Positions 6,719 through 16,701 are shown, counted from the stretch's first letter. The stretch is DNA of 40,931 nucleotides from an uncultured Methylophilaceae bacterium (GCA_903953055.1 CAJBIA010000017.1:1-40931); one strand, 5' to 3'. The notes: a model not told the origin generated them from the letters alone. A program made the numbers and translations.

Positions 6719-8056
6719 ATGACTGACATGACTCAAACAGAAAACCAATTGGCAGAAATAAAGAAACTGCTCGCCAAACAGAAAGTTGTTGAAGGATTGG
6801 TGCATCGCCAGGATATGCCACGTCATGAATTAGTTGAGTCTATGGTTCAAAAACAAAACTTAGTCGATTTGCAAAAATTCCTCGAAAAGCTCTCTAATAA
6901 AGAAATTGCGAATGCCCTTGAAGTGCTTTCTGAAAATGAAAGAAACTTAGTTTGGGACCTGGTTGCCGATCATCGAAAAGATGAGGTGTTAGTGGACGTC
7001 TCCGATGATGTTCGCGTCGATCTAGTCTCTGAATCTAAGCCACCCCTTCAAAGCACGGTTCTCAGAGTTTTTGACTTACATGAAGGCAGACTCCGTCAAA
7101 TCCCTATTTACAGCCGGGAAGATTTAGCTAAAGCAAAACCAATCTGGGTCGACTTAGTCACCCCGGAAGATGAGGAGCTTAAATGGGCGCGAGAAGTATT
7201 CGGTGTCCAAATTCCCAATCCAAAAGACTTAACCGACCTTGAGACAAGCGCCCGTTTTTATGTTGAAGACAATGGAGAGGTGCATTTACATTCAGACTTC
7301 TTGTTGGACCTTAGCGATGAGTCTCGAAGCATCACTGTCGCTTTTGTATTAACTGGGAACACCCTATTTTCAGTTAGAAATGAAGAGCTGCCGGTCTTCA
7401 GGCTCCAACGTTTGCGTGCAAGAGCGCAAGCAGGCTATGTATCAGAAGCCAAAGACGTGCTTTTGGACCTTTATGCGGCAGATGTTGAATACTCTGCAAA
7501 TGCCTTAGAAGATATTTACTCAAGTCTTGCAAAAGTTGGGAAGCAAGTCTTTAAGTCTCATATCACCAATAATCAAGCGGCTAAAATTCTGACCGCCATC
7601 TCGGAAGAAGAAGACATCAACGGTCGTATTAGACGCAATGTGCTCGACACCAGAAATGCTTTGTCATTCTTAATGCGCGGCAGACTCTTATCTAGCGCCC
7701 AACATGATGATGTCCGTGAAATTCTTCGAGATATTGAATCCCTAGATGGACACACTTCTTTCTTGTTTAATAAGATCAACTTCCAGATGGATGCAACGGT
7801 CGGCTTCTTGAACGTTAACCAGAATATTGACCTGAAACGCCTAACGATCATTAGCGTGGTGTTCATGCCCGTCAATATCTTAGCTGGAATTGGCGGCATG
7901 TCAGAGTTCTCAATGATGACCGCCGGCATCCCTTGGCCCATCGCTTACGGAAGCTTTATTGTGGTGATGGTCATGATCGGCATACTGACCTTCTTAGGGT
8001 TACGTACCTTTGAGAATCGTAAAATCAAGAACCTTAGATCTGAAACCTTAGATTAG
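6719..8056 (+). CDS. CorA-family divalent cation transporter with MgtE_N-like N-terminus
   Basis: A 445-residue protein with a CorA architecture: a large cytoplasmic alpha/beta domain, long stalk helices (about residues 230-365) and two C-terminal transmembrane helices (about 375-392 and 408-430). It should move Mg2+ or another divalent cation. The selectivity loop that is GMN in classical CorA reads GGMSEF here (GGMS at 392-395), so selectivity may differ. Residues about 40-90 (FLEKLSNKEIANALEVLSENE) resemble one helical repeat of the MgtE N-terminal Mg2+-sensor domain, which ordinary CorA lacks. The start at 6719 follows an A/G-rich region, and an in-frame ATG three codons later is possible. 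The gene stands alone, with the convergent DUF2269 gene 53 bp downstream. Confidence 0.8.
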   Translation: MTDMTQTENQLAEIKKLLAKQKVVEGLVHRQDMPRHELVESMVQKQNLVDLQKFLEKLSNKEIANALEVLSENERNLVWDLVADHRKDEVLVDVSDDVRVDLVSESKPPLQSTVLRVFDLHEGRLRQIPIYSREDLAKAKPIWVDLVTPEDEELKWAREVFGVQIPNPKDLTDLETSARFYVEDNGEVHLHSDFLLDLSDESRSITVAFVLTGNTLFSVRNEELPVFRLQRLRARAQAGYVSEAKDVLLDLYAADVEYSANALEDIYSSLAKVGKQVFKSHITNNQAAKILTAISEEEDINGRIRRNVLDTRNALSFLMRGRLLSSAQHDDVREILRDIESLDGHTSFLFNKINFQMDATVGFLNVNQNIDLKRLTIISVVFMPVNILAGIGGMSEFSMMTAGIPWPIAYGSFIVVMVMIGILTFLGLRTFENRKIKNLRSETLD

Positions 8057-8109
8057 AGATTCATTTTTTATGCGTAACCATCTGCAGACTAAGCGATCTT
8101 TGCACACTA

Positions 8110-8583
8110 TTAAATGGGCTTAAAGACCATCCAGTAAATATTGATGAGGGGCAATGCAACGGCTAACGCCCCAAAGATATTCCAGCGCTGACTTAATTGC
8201 CAGTATTCATCTGGGATGGATTGGGTAATGGCAAAATTGCGTGCCATGCGAGACTGTTTAATCTGCGTTGGGATCAAGATCGTGATCCAAATAATACCAG
8301 AAGCGATAAACAAGCAACGACCCCATGTGAGCCATTGAATATCCCAGGTGTTTTCCATAAAGTGATAAGCCATCGTATCTCCGGCCATGATCGCCATCAA
8401 AGCCCCTGGGGCTGTAAAAACGAAGTCCGTGAGAATCACTTGTCGTTGAGCGAAGGCGATCACATTAGGCTCTTTGGTTTTGTCTGCCATGAACTTCCAC
8501 CACGCCGTGACGATGATGTTGCCCATGAGTAAAATGACCCCAAAAATATGAATCGACTTCAATAACAGATAGGTATTCCCCAT
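8110..8583 (-). CDS. DUF2269-family integral membrane protein
   Basis: A 157-residue protein with four predicted membrane helices. The first begins right at the N-terminus (LLLKSIHIFGVILLMGNII) and contains the His of the SIHIFG motif that is typical of DUF2269 proteins. The others lie near residues 50-70, 85-105 and 135-155. The function of the family is unknown; conserved histidines in helices have prompted comparison with copper or haem membrane proteins, which I cannot confirm. It starts 57 bp downstream of pepA on the same strand and has GAGG 9 nt before its ATG, so it may be the second gene of a pepA transcript. Confidence 0.7.
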   Translation of the reverse strand: MGNTYLLLKSIHIFGVILLMGNIIVTAWWKFMADKTKEPNVIAFAQRQVILTDFVFTAPGALMAIMAGDTMAYHFMENTWDIQWLTWGRCLFIASGIIWITILIPTQIKQSRMARNFAITQSIPDEYWQLSQRWNIFGALAVALPLINIYWMVFKPI

Positions 8584-8640
8584 TTCTACATGCCTCTTCT
8601 AATTTAGAAAAAATTAAACAAGTTAATTTCCATGGTTAAT

Positions 8641-10104
8641 TCAATACTGCTTCATTAACTCAAACGTCAGCGCAACACCAAAGCCATTCACGTCACTCCC
8701 AACCCCCCCTAAGCCGCCCTTCCGGTTCGAGGAAGATAAGTCGACATGTATCCAAGGGATATCGTTTTCAATAAACTTAGCTAAGAAACGTGTGGCATGC
8801 ACATGATCAGCCCCGCCCTCTAGCGTACATTGCTTCACATCGGCAATACTGCTCTCGAGATCTTCGTCATAATCCTCATCAAATGGAAAGGCGCAGACGC
8901 GCTCACCCACCGCGGCGCCTACTCCTACGGCCTTGCACAGCAAGGCCGGGGTATTGCCAAGCACACCGCTATATCGATCTCCTAATGCACTGACCATACT
9001 GCCAGTCAGTGTCGCAAAATCAATCATCCAATCGGGTTTTTCACGGGAAGCTAAGGTCAGCGTATCAGCTAGCACCATGCGTCCTTCTGCATCGGTATGC
9101 ACAATCTCGATGGTGGTGCCATTGAGCGCAGTCACCACATCATTTTGTTTATAAGCGAGCGGGCCAATATGGTTCTGCGCAATCGCAAGCCAGCAATCAA
9201 TCTTCATGGGCAGCTCAGCCTGACTTGCCGCCAACAAGACCCCCAAAGCCACTGCTGAACCATTCATGTCTTCATGCATGCCACTCATATATTTCGCTGG
9301 CTTAAGATTGTGTCCGCCAGTATCAAAACAAATGCCCTTACCGACCAACGCGATGTGCTTTTCAGCCTTCTTAGGGGTATAGGTCAGATGCACAATCGCC
9401 GCGTCCAAAGGATCAGATCCTTGCCCAACCGCCACAAACGCACCCGCCCCCATTTGGGTCAGTTTTTTCATATCAAATTCTTGATACTGCCAGCCATTTA
9501 ATTTTGAAAGCTCGTTGATTTTATTACGATATTGGGTGGGATTAAGCTCATTTGGCGGCGTCATCGTTAAGCTTCGCGCCAAAATACTTCCTGCAACGAT
9601 CGCACTGATCTGCGCAAATCCATCCGCCTCTTGCCAGCCAACAATGGCGATTTTTTCAAGCGCAGCAGGCGCCTCATCCTTTTGGGACGACTTACCCTTG
9701 CGTGCCGGCAATTCGGCAGCGTTCACGCTGGCCACATAAAATGCATCTTTAGCAGCAACCTTGCGCTCATCATCAGATCCATACACAGCAATGGTCAGCG
9801 CTTTAGGTTTTTCATCGAGCAATGGCTTGATGGCTTTACGCAGTGAAGTTTGGCGATTAAATGTTGTCAGCCCCTCCGCAAGTACTACCCAACTTGCCAC
9901 CGCCCCACCTGGCAAATCCACCACCAGGGCAGACTTACTTAAATCGGAATATTTCTTGCTGGTACGTTTAAGCTTGGCATCTAGCGCAGCGGAGAAAGGT
10001 AATTGATCCGGGCGCGTTGCTGGCAAAACAAATAGCAAGTGACTAGACGCTGCCAATGATTTTTCATCTGCAATGGCGAAATCTTGTTTCAGGGTGATGG
10101 ACAT
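8641..10104 (-). CDS. pepA: M17-family leucyl aminopeptidase
   Basis: A cytosolic dimetal exopeptidase that removes N-terminal residues from peptides. The 487-residue protein has the M17 signature HTDAEGRMVLADTL (classical NTDAEGR), the metal- and substrate-binding lysine and aspartate in GKGICFDTGG, and a C-terminal domain ending in GVGSDVNGFGVAL. The Asn-to-His change at the first signature position is characteristic of the M17 subgroup annotated as leucyl aminopeptidase family protein rather than of E. coli PepA, so DNA-binding or Xer accessory roles should not be assumed. The ATG at 10104 has GAGG 8-9 nt upstream. It is divergent from aceE across a 253-bp region. Confidence 0.85.
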   Translation of the reverse strand: MSITLKQDFAIADEKSLAASSHLLFVLPATRPDQLPFSAALDAKLKRTSKKYSDLSKSALVVDLPGGAVASWVVLAEGLTTFNRQTSLRKAIKPLLDEKPKALTIAVYGSDDERKVAAKDAFYVASVNAAELPARKGKSSQKDEAPAALEKIAIVGWQEADGFAQISAIVAGSILARSLTMTPPNELNPTQYRNKINELSKLNGWQYQEFDMKKLTQMGAGAFVAVGQGSDPLDAAIVHLTYTPKKAEKHIALVGKGICFDTGGHNLKPAKYMSGMHEDMNGSAVALGVLLAASQAELPMKIDCWLAIAQNHIGPLAYKQNDVVTALNGTTIEIVHTDAEGRMVLADTLTLASREKPDWMIDFATLTGSMVSALGDRYSGVLGNTPALLCKAVGVGAAVGERVCAFPFDEDYDEDLESSIADVKQCTLEGGADHVHATRFLAKFIENDIPWIHVDLSSSNRKGGLGGVGSDVNGFGVALTFELMKQY

Positions 10105-10357
10105 ACAAAAACCTCACTAATTTCTCTTAAATGTCGTTAACTGTTGTTAATTTCGTTAAAATTACTAAATTATGTATTTGAATAAACACCGAAATGCCTG
10201 CTAAAACTTGACCAATTGGCCCAAAAAAGCGATGATAGCGCCTAGTTAAACAATCACTTTGCAATAGAAGCATTAATTGATAACGATCTAGAGTTGCAGC
10301 ATTTCTAGTTGATTATACCTTTTAGCCAGGGCTAAAAGCTTCTCGGAGAACCACCAC
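10105..10357. promoter_or_regulatory. Divergent pepA/aceE control region with phased GTTAA boxes and an aceE-proximal inverted repeat
   Basis: Near the pepA side, three GTTAA boxes at 10136-10140, 10146-10150 and 10155-10159 are spaced 10 and 9 bp apart, about one helical turn, which can reflect protein binding or curvature. Near aceE, TTTTAGC (10320-10326) and GCTAAAA (10331-10337) form a 7-bp inverted repeat with loop CAGG, 20 bp before the start codon, and CGGAGAA follows as the ribosome-binding site. The repeat does not match the PdhR operator (ATTGGTnnnACCAAT). No convincing -35/-10 pair was found for either gene. Confidence 0.4.
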
Positions 10358-13012
10358 ATGGCAATGACCCCCGATATTGACCCACAAGAGACCCAAGAGT
10401 GGCTTGAAGCCATTGATGCGGTATTGGCCAACGAGGGAACCGAACGTGCACATTTCTTACTAGAAACGCTGATTGATAAAGCGCGTCGTTCAGGTGCTTA
10501 CCTTCCATACAACCCTACTACTGCCTATGTGAATACCATCCCAACACATTTGCAACAACGCTTACCAGGCAACCCCGATATGGAGCGCCGTATTCGTGCG
10601 CTGATTCGATGGAATGCCATCATGACGGTTTTGCGCGCCAATGAGAAGTCACCTGGCGTCGGCGGTCACATTGCAAGCTTCCAATCTGCAGCCACATTGT
10701 ATGACGTAGGCTTTAATCACTTCTTCCGCGCAGCCAGTGATCAATTCGGTGGCGACTTGATCTTCTTTCAAGGTCACTCATCACCGGGTGTCTACGCTCG
10801 CGCCTTCCTAGAAGGACGATTAACTGAAGAACAAATGGATAACTTCCGCCAAGAAACTGGTGGTCATGGCTTGTCTAGCTACCCACACCCTTGGCTCATG
10901 CCTGACTTTTGGCAGTTCCCGACCGTTTCAATGGGGCTAGGCCCATTGCAGGGGATTTACCAAGCGCGATTCTTGAAATACCTTCATGACCGCGGCATTG
11001 CCGATACTTCAGATCGTAAGGTTTGGGTATTCTGCGGTGACGGAGAAATGGATGAGCCTGAATCATTAGGTGCAATTTCACTCGCTTCCCGTGAGAAATT
11101 AGACAATCTTATCTTTGTGATTAACTGTAACTTGCAACGCCTAGATGGCCCAGTGCGCGGTAACGGCAAAATTATTCAAGAACTTGAATCAGATTTCCGC
11201 GGTTCAGGCTGGAACGTATTGAAAGTGATCTGGGGTTCTTATTGGGACCCACTCCTTGCCATGGATAAAGATGGCCTCCTCAAGAAGCGCATGGAAGAGT
11301 GCGTGGATGGTGAATACCAAAACTTTAAAGCCAAGGGTGGCGCGTATACGCGCGAGCACTTCTTTGGTAAATATCCTGCATTAAAAGAAATGGTTGCTGC
11401 GATGTCTGACCAAGACATCTGGCGTCTGAACCGTGGCGGCCACGACCCTCACAAAGTGTATGCGGCCTATGCAGCTGCGACACAACATAAAGGTCAACCA
11501 ACGGTGATCTTAGCCAAAACGGTCAAGGGTTATGGCATGGGGGATGCAGGCGAAGCGCAAAATACCACCCACCAACAAAAGAGCATGGACATTGCCTCAC
11601 TAAAAGCATTCCGTGATCGTTTTGACTTGCCACTCAGTGACGAGCAAGTCGAAAGCTTATCTTTCTACAAACCACCTGCAGACTCACCAGAAATGGTGTA
11701 CATGGCAGAGCGCCGTGCAGCCATGGGCGGCTCTGTGCCAGCTCGTCGTCGTCGTGGCAATGAACTCATCGTGCCAGAACTTTCTGCATTCGAGAACATG
11801 TTAACAGCCACAGGTGAGCGTGAAATTTCAACCACCATGGCGTTTGTCCGCATACTATCGACGCTCGTTCGTGACAAGCAGATTGGTAAATATATCGTGC
11901 CCATCGTGCCTGATGAGGCGCGTACCTTCGGCATGGAGGGTATGTTCCGACAACTCGGGATCTACTCATCAGCAGGACAGCTCTACGAACCACAAGACAA
12001 CGACCAAGTCATGTTCTACAAAGAGTCTAAAGATGGTCAGATTCTTGAAGAAGGCATTAACGAGGCTGGGGCATTCTCATCATGGATTGCTGCTGCGACC
12101 GCTTACAGCGTGACCGGCACCCAAATGATTCCGTTCTACATCTTCTATTCCATGTTTGGTTTCCAACGGATTGGCGACTTAGCTTGGGCCGCTGGCGATT
12201 CACGTGCGCGCGGCTTCGTTCTTGGCGCAACAGCTGGCCGTACCACATTGAACGGTGAAGGCTTACAACATGAAGACGGCCATAGCCATTTGATGTCAGC
12301 GACCATCCCAAACTGCGTATCTTATGACCCAACATTTGGCTATGAACTCGCGGTCATCATTCAAGAAGGCATGCGCCGCATGGTGCAAAACCAAGAAGAT
12401 GTGTATTACTACATCACGTTGATGAACGAAAACTACAGCCACCCAGAAATGCCTAAAGGCACTGAAACTGGGATCCTGAAAGGGATGTACGCTTTTAGCA
12501 AATCAAAAGCCAAAGGTCCTAAGGTGCAATTGATGGGCAGTGGTGTGATCTTACGTGAAGTCATTGCAGCAGCAGAACTGCTCGAAAAAGACTGGGGCGT
12601 TTCTCCTGATGTTTGGAGCGTGACAAGCTTCACTGAATTACGCCGTGAAGGCTTAGATGCTGAGCGCTGGAACATGCTCAACCCAGAAAAGAAACCAAGA
12701 TTAAGCTATGTTGCTGAATGCCTCGCTAAATCTGAAGGCCCGGTGATTTCATCGACAGACTATATGAAGTCATTTGCCGACCAAATCCGTAACTTTGTGC
12801 CACAGCGTTTTGTGTCACTAGGGACAGACGGTTATGGACGCAGTGATAGCCGCGAGGCACTCCGTAGCTTCTTTGAAGTGGATCGATATTATGTGGTACT
12901 TGCCGCGCTAAAAGCCTTAGCCGACGAAGGTGGTTTACCGGCAAGTAAAGCGACTGAGGCGATTAAGAAATATAAAATCGACGCCAATCGCCCAAACCCA
13001 ACAACCGTTTAA
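10358..13012 (+). CDS. aceE: Pyruvate dehydrogenase E1 component (homodimeric type)
   Basis: This is the thiamine-diphosphate-dependent E1 that decarboxylates pyruvate and reductively acetylates the lipoyl group of E2, feeding glycolytic carbon into acetyl-CoA. At 884 residues it matches the E. coli-type single-chain E1 (887), not the alpha2beta2 type. The ThDP/Mg2+ motif GDGEMDEPES starts at residue 227, and HSSPGVYARAF and GHSHLMSAT are family hallmarks. It is the first gene of aceE-aceF-lpdA, with 47 bp before aceF. The chosen ATG has CGGAGAA 7 nt upstream; an in-frame ATG two codons later is possible. Confidence 0.97.
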   Translation: MAMTPDIDPQETQEWLEAIDAVLANEGTERAHFLLETLIDKARRSGAYLPYNPTTAYVNTIPTHLQQRLPGNPDMERRIRALIRWNAIMTVLRANEKSPGVGGHIASFQSAATLYDVGFNHFFRAASDQFGGDLIFFQGHSSPGVYARAFLEGRLTEEQMDNFRQETGGHGLSSYPHPWLMPDFWQFPTVSMGLGPLQGIYQARFLKYLHDRGIADTSDRKVWVFCGDGEMDEPESLGAISLASREKLDNLIFVINCNLQRLDGPVRGNGKIIQELESDFRGSGWNVLKVIWGSYWDPLLAMDKDGLLKKRMEECVDGEYQNFKAKGGAYTREHFFGKYPALKEMVAAMSDQDIWRLNRGGHDPHKVYAAYAAATQHKGQPTVILAKTVKGYGMGDAGEAQNTTHQQKSMDIASLKAFRDRFDLPLSDEQVESLSFYKPPADSPEMVYMAERRAAMGGSVPARRRRGNELIVPELSAFENMLTATGEREISTTMAFVRILSTLVRDKQIGKYIVPIVPDEARTFGMEGMFRQLGIYSSAGQLYEPQDNDQVMFYKESKDGQILEEGINEAGAFSSWIAAATAYSVTGTQMIPFYIFYSMFGFQRIGDLAWAAGDSRARGFVLGATAGRTTLNGEGLQHEDGHSHLMSATIPNCVSYDPTFGYELAVIIQEGMRRMVQNQEDVYYYITLMNENYSHPEMPKGTETGILKGMYAFSKSKAKGPKVQLMGSGVILREVIAAAELLEKDWGVSPDVWSVTSFTELRREGLDAERWNMLNPEKKPRLSYVAECLAKSEGPVISSTDYMKSFADQIRNFVPQRFVSLGTDGYGRSDSREALRSFFEVDRYYVVLAALKALADEGGLPASKATEAIKKYKIDANRPNPTTV

Positions 13013-13059
13013 GCTGCCTTTAAGCTTACTCAGAGAAGACTCTCTTAAGGAATAACAGC

Positions 13060-14394
13060 ATGGCAATTAAAGAAGTTCTTGTCCCAGATATTGGCAACTT
13101 TGATAGTGTTGACGTGATCGAAGTGTTGGTCAAAGAAGGCGACACCGTTGCAAAAGATGACTCGCTCATCACATTAGAATCTGACAAAGCATCGATGGAC
13201 ATTCCTGCGCCATTTGGCGGGGTTGTTAAAAGCATCAGCATGAAAGTGGGCGATAAAGCTGCCCAAGGCGGTCTCATTTTGACCCTAGACGCTTCAGATG
13301 TTGCGCCCGCAGAAAAACCTGCAGCGAAACCAAGTCCAACGCCGGTGGTTTCAACGGTCACCGTTGACGAAAGACACGTCGCGATTCCTGAACCGACTAG
13401 ACCTGTTGCCGAAGTAGCCAAAGTTATCCAGCCTCAAGGCACGCCCAATCCCATTGGCGCCAGCGCCGTCGGTGCAGATGGTAAGACTGCCCATGCTAGT
13501 CCATCCGTGCGTAAATTTGCACGTGAACTTGGGGTGAATTTAATTTTAGTGCGCGGTTCTGGCCCAAAAAACCGCATTGTCCAAGAAGACGTACAAGCCT
13601 TTGTAAAAGGTGAGCTTGCTAAACCACGTTCTGAGAACATGGGCTCTGGCTTAAGTACACTTCCGATGCCTGTGATTGATTTTAGCCAATTTGGCGAAAT
13701 CGAAAGCAAACCACTTTCACGCATTAAAAAATTATCTGGCGCTAACTTACACCGCAACTGGGTCACAGCTCCACATGTGACGCAATTTGATGAGGCTGAC
13801 ATTACCGACTTGGAAGAATTCCGTAAGTCTATGTTAGTAGACGCTGAAAAACGTGGTGCAAAACTCACCCTGCTAGCCTTCTTAATGAAGGCGGTCGTAA
13901 ACGCACTTCGCACTTACCCAAATTTCAATGCATCCCTCTCCGCTGATGGGGATAACTTGATCATGAAAAATTATTTCAATGTTGGCTTTGCATGCGACAC
14001 ACCTGACGGTTTGGTGGTCCCTGTCGTGCGTGATGTCGATAAAAAAGATGTCTTAGATATTGCGCGCGATTTAGCCGATCTTTCTGCTAAGGCCCGTGAG
14101 CGCAAACTCAAAATCGAAGAAATGCAAGGCGGTTGCTTCACCATTTCTAGTCTAGGTGGTATTGGTGGCACGATGTTTACGCCCATTATCAATTGCCCAG
14201 AAGTGGCGATTTTAGGTGTCTCACGCTCGACATTCCAACCAGTTTATAACAAAGAAACTGGCGGCTTCGAACCACGTCTTGTATTACCCATGTCCCTTTC
14301 ATACGACCACCGCGTGATTGACGGTGCAGATGGCGCACGCTTTACTAGCCACCTGCGCATGATGTTATCCGACGTTCGTCGCTTGTTACTTTAA
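13060..14394 (+). CDS. aceF: Dihydrolipoamide acetyltransferase, pyruvate dehydrogenase E2
   Basis: E2 carries the acetyl group on lipoyl-lysine and transfers it to CoA at the core of the complex. The 444-residue protein has one lipoyl domain (about residues 1-75, modified Lys43 in ESDKASM), a linker of about 65 residues with Ala/Pro/Val in its first part, and a peripheral-subunit-binding domain (about 146-182, SPSVRKFARELGV). The catalytic domain follows with SYDHRVIDGADG, where His417 and Asp421 are catalytic. E. coli AceF has three lipoyl domains, so this is the one-domain form. AAGGA lies before the ATG. lpdA follows after 9 bp. Confidence 0.96.
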   Translation: MAIKEVLVPDIGNFDSVDVIEVLVKEGDTVAKDDSLITLESDKASMDIPAPFGGVVKSISMKVGDKAAQGGLILTLDASDVAPAEKPAAKPSPTPVVSTVTVDERHVAIPEPTRPVAEVAKVIQPQGTPNPIGASAVGADGKTAHASPSVRKFARELGVNLILVRGSGPKNRIVQEDVQAFVKGELAKPRSENMGSGLSTLPMPVIDFSQFGEIESKPLSRIKKLSGANLHRNWVTAPHVTQFDEADITDLEEFRKSMLVDAEKRGAKLTLLAFLMKAVVNALRTYPNFNASLSADGDNLIMKNYFNVGFACDTPDGLVVPVVRDVDKKDVLDIARDLADLSAKARERKLKIEEMQGGCFTISSLGGIGGTMFTPIINCPEVAILGVSRSTFQPVYNKETGGFEPRLVLPMSLSYDHRVIDGADGARFTSHLRMMLSDVRRLLL

Positions 14395-14403
14395 GGGGTA
14401 GGT

Positions 14404-16176
14404 ATGAGCAATTTAGTAGAAGTTATCGTCCCTGATATTGGCAACTTCGATAGCGTTGATGTCATCGAAGTCTTAGTCAAAGTGGGCGACACCGTTGCAA
14501 AAGAAGATTCACTGATCACCCTTGAATCCGACAAAGCCTCCATGGATATTCCATCCTCCGAGGCTGGAATAGTCAAAGAAATCAAAATCAAAGTCGGCGA
14601 AAAAGTGGCTAAAGGCACGCTGATTTTATTGTTAGAGGCCGAAGCTCATGTGAGCGCAGCCCCGCAAGCTGAATTCCCTAAAACAGAATCTCCTGCAATG
14701 GCTCAAGCAGTTGCCGCAGCTCCGAGCCCATCTGTAGCAACTGGCGACGACGATATCCATTGTGAGGTCGTCGTCTTAGGCTCCGGGCCTGGTGGCTATA
14801 CCGCCGCCTTCCGCGCCGCAGATTTAGGTAAGAAGGTAGTCCTCATCGAACGCTATGCCACCTTAGGCGGCGTTTGCTTGAACGTGGGGTGTATCCCATC
14901 TAAAGCCCTCCTTCATACCGCTAAAGTGATCACCGAAGCAGAAGAAACTGCGCATCATGGCGTAACCTTCGGGAAGCCCGATGTCGATCTTGAGCAACTC
15001 CGCACATGGAAAGCCAACGAAGTTGTGGGCAAACTTACAGGCGGCTTGGCGGCCATGGCAAAACAACGTGATGTAACTGTGATACAAGGACTAGGCCAAT
15101 TCACAAGCCCCCATCAAATTGCCGTGACAGGCGCCGATGGCAAGGTCACCAAAATTGGCTTTGAAAACGCGATTATTGCGGCAGGCTCACAGGCAACCAA
15201 ATTCCCTGGCGCGCCACTTGATCACCGCATCATGGACTCAACTGGCGCCTTAGCATTGGCAGACGTTCCAAAACGTATGCTTGTGATTGGCGGTGGCATT
15301 ATTGGCCTAGAAATGGGTACCGTATATGACGCCCTAGGCTCAAAAGTCAGTGTCGTTGAATTTACCGATGGCCTCATTCAAGGCTGCGACCGTGATCTTG
15401 TGCGCCCACTCCAAAAACGTATGGAGAAACGCTTTGAATCCATCATGCTGAATACCAAAGTGGCAAGTATTGATGCAAAAGCAGATGGCATTCATGTTAG
15501 CTTTGAAGGAGTCAACGGCAACACTGAAGTGCCAAAAGGCGTGGAAGTCTATGACCGCGTGCTCGTTTCAATTGGTCGCCGTCCTAACGGTCTTAACATT
15601 GGGGCTGAACTTGCTGGCGTAGCCGTGGATGAACGCGGCTTCATTAACGTAGACAAGCAAATGCGCACCAACGTGCCGCACATTTTTGCCATTGGTGACA
15701 TTGTGGGGCAACCCATGCTGGCGCACAAAGCCACGCACGAGGGCAAAGTTGCAGCTGAAGTGATCGCAGGTCACAAAGTGGAATTCCAAGCGATGGTGAT
15801 TCCATCAGTTGCCTATACCGACCCTGAAATAGCATGGGCGGGCATGACAGAAACTGAAGCCAAAGCCAAAGGCATTACCATTGAAAAAGCGAGCTTCCCT
15901 TGGGCTGCAAGTGGCCGTGCGCTTTCTATTGCGCGCACCGAAGGGACGACCAAATTGATTTTTGATAAAGATACCCACCGCGTGATTGGTGCTGGGATCG
16001 TTGGCGTCAACGCAGGAGAACTTTTAGCCGAGGCCGTATTGGCAATTGAAATGGGAGCAGATGCCCATGACTTAGGCCTCAGCATCCATGCACATCCAAC
16101 ACTTTCAGAAACGGTATGTTTTGCAGCGGAAATGAAAGAAGGCACGATTACCGACTTGTACATCAAGAAACGCTAA
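14404..16176 (+). CDS. lpdA: Dihydrolipoamide dehydrogenase (E3) with fused N-terminal lipoyl domain
   Basis: E3 reoxidises dihydrolipoamide with FAD and NAD+. The 590-residue protein begins with a full lipoyl domain (about residues 1-80, Lys44 in ESDKASM), then an Ala/Pro-rich linker, then the E3 flavoprotein: the FAD motif [10 protein letters not shown], the redox-active pair Cys158/Cys163 in [12 protein letters not shown], the NAD motif [10 protein letters not shown], and the dimer-interface HAHPT with the catalytic histidine. The lipoyl-E3 fusion is known from Neisseria and other betaproteobacteria. Its lipoyl domain is nearly identical to that of aceF. GGGG lies just before the ATG, and a strong terminator follows the gene. 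Confidence 0.96.
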   Translation: MSNLVEVIVPDIGNFDSVDVIEVLVKVGDTVAKEDSLITLESDKASMDIPSSEAGIVKEIKIKVGEKVAKGTLILLLEAEAHVSAAPQAEFPKTESPAMAQAVAAAPSPSVATGDDDIHCEVVVLGSGPGGYTAAFRAADLGKKVVLIERYATLGGVCLNVGCIPSKALLHTAKVITEAEETAHHGVTFGKPDVDLEQLRTWKANEVVGKLTGGLAAMAKQRDVTVIQGLGQFTSPHQIAVTGADGKVTKIGFENAIIAAGSQATKFPGAPLDHRIMDSTGALALADVPKRMLVIGGGIIGLEMGTVYDALGSKVSVVEFTDGLIQGCDRDLVRPLQKRMEKRFESIMLNTKVASIDAKADGIHVSFEGVNGNTEVPKGVEVYDRVLVSIGRRPNGLNIGAELAGVAVDERGFINVDKQMRTNVPHIFAIGDIVGQPMLAHKATHEGKVAAEVIAGHKVEFQAMVIPSVAYTDPEIAWAGMTETEAKAKGITIEKASFPWAASGRALSIARTEGTTKLIFDKDTHRVIGAGIVGVNAGELLAEAVLAIEMGADAHDLGLSIHAHPTLSETVCFAAEMKEGTITDLYIKKR

Positions 16177-16188
16177 TCCGCTTGAAAT

Positions 16189-16215
16189 AAAAAGGAGGCT
16201 TGCAGCCTCCTTTTT
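16189..16215 (+). terminator. Intrinsic terminator of the aceE-aceF-lpdA operon
   Basis: AAAGGAGGCT (16191-16200) pairs with AGCCTCCTTT (16204-16213) around TGC. The tract TTTTT (16211-16215) on the plus strand and the matching A-run on the left make it usable in both directions, which also suits the convergent DUF1348 gene ending at 16228. Confidence 0.85.
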
Positions 16216-16227
16216 ATTAATCGCTTC

Positions 16228-16701
16228 TCACAATCCCAACTCACTTAAGCCTGGATGCTCATCTGGCCTTCTAGCTTGCGGCCAATGAAATAATCGCTCG
16301 GCAGCTTGAATCTCTAAATCATTAATACTGGCATAGCGTTTTTGCATCAAGCCGTGCTCGTTAAACTCCCAATTTTCATTGCCGTAAGAGCGCCACCATT
16401 GACCCACATCATCATGCCATTCATAAGCAAAACGCACAGCAATACGATTCTCCTCAAAAGCCCAGAGCTCCTTTATCAAACGATATTCATGCTCTTTTGC
16501 CCATTTGCGTTTTAAGAAGGCAATAATTTCAACTCTACCCGTTAGAAACTCATGACGATTACGCCATTGGCTATTCAGGGTATAGGCGAGTGAAACCCGC
16601 TCTGGATCTCGACTATTCCAGCCATCTTCAGCCATCCGAACCTTTTGGGCAGCAGTTTCGAAAGTAAATGGTGGAAAAGGTGGACGCGCTTGATCGCTCA
16701 T
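16228..16701 (-). CDS. DUF1348 (NTF2/SnoaL-like) protein
   Basis: A 157-residue soluble protein with the alpha-plus-beta pattern of the NTF2/SnoaL superfamily. It has the family features of DUF1348: [10 protein letters not shown] near residues 27-36, WRNRHEFL (about 46-53), FAYEWHDD (about 92-99) and GNENWEF (about 107-113). No function is established for the family; SnoaL-like pockets usually bind small hydrophobic molecules. It is the last gene of the birA-coaX set, and its ATG overlaps the stop of the preceding small gene (ATGA), so it is translationally coupled. A metabolic link to biotin or CoA is only suggested by position. Confidence 0.8.
   Translation of the reverse strand: MSDQARPPFPPFTFETAAQKVRMAEDGWNSRDPERVSLAYTLNSQWRNRHEFLTGRVEIIAFLKRKWAKEHEYRLIKELWAFEENRIAVRFAYEWHDDVGQWWRSYGNENWEFNEHGLMQKRYASINDLEIQAAERLFHWPQARRPDEHPGLSELGL

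Noticed and set aside
10358-16176. Long antisense frames within aceE, aceF and lpdA
   Set aside because: They lie wholly inside well-conserved enzyme genes, lack ribosome-binding sites and encode no recognisable proteins.
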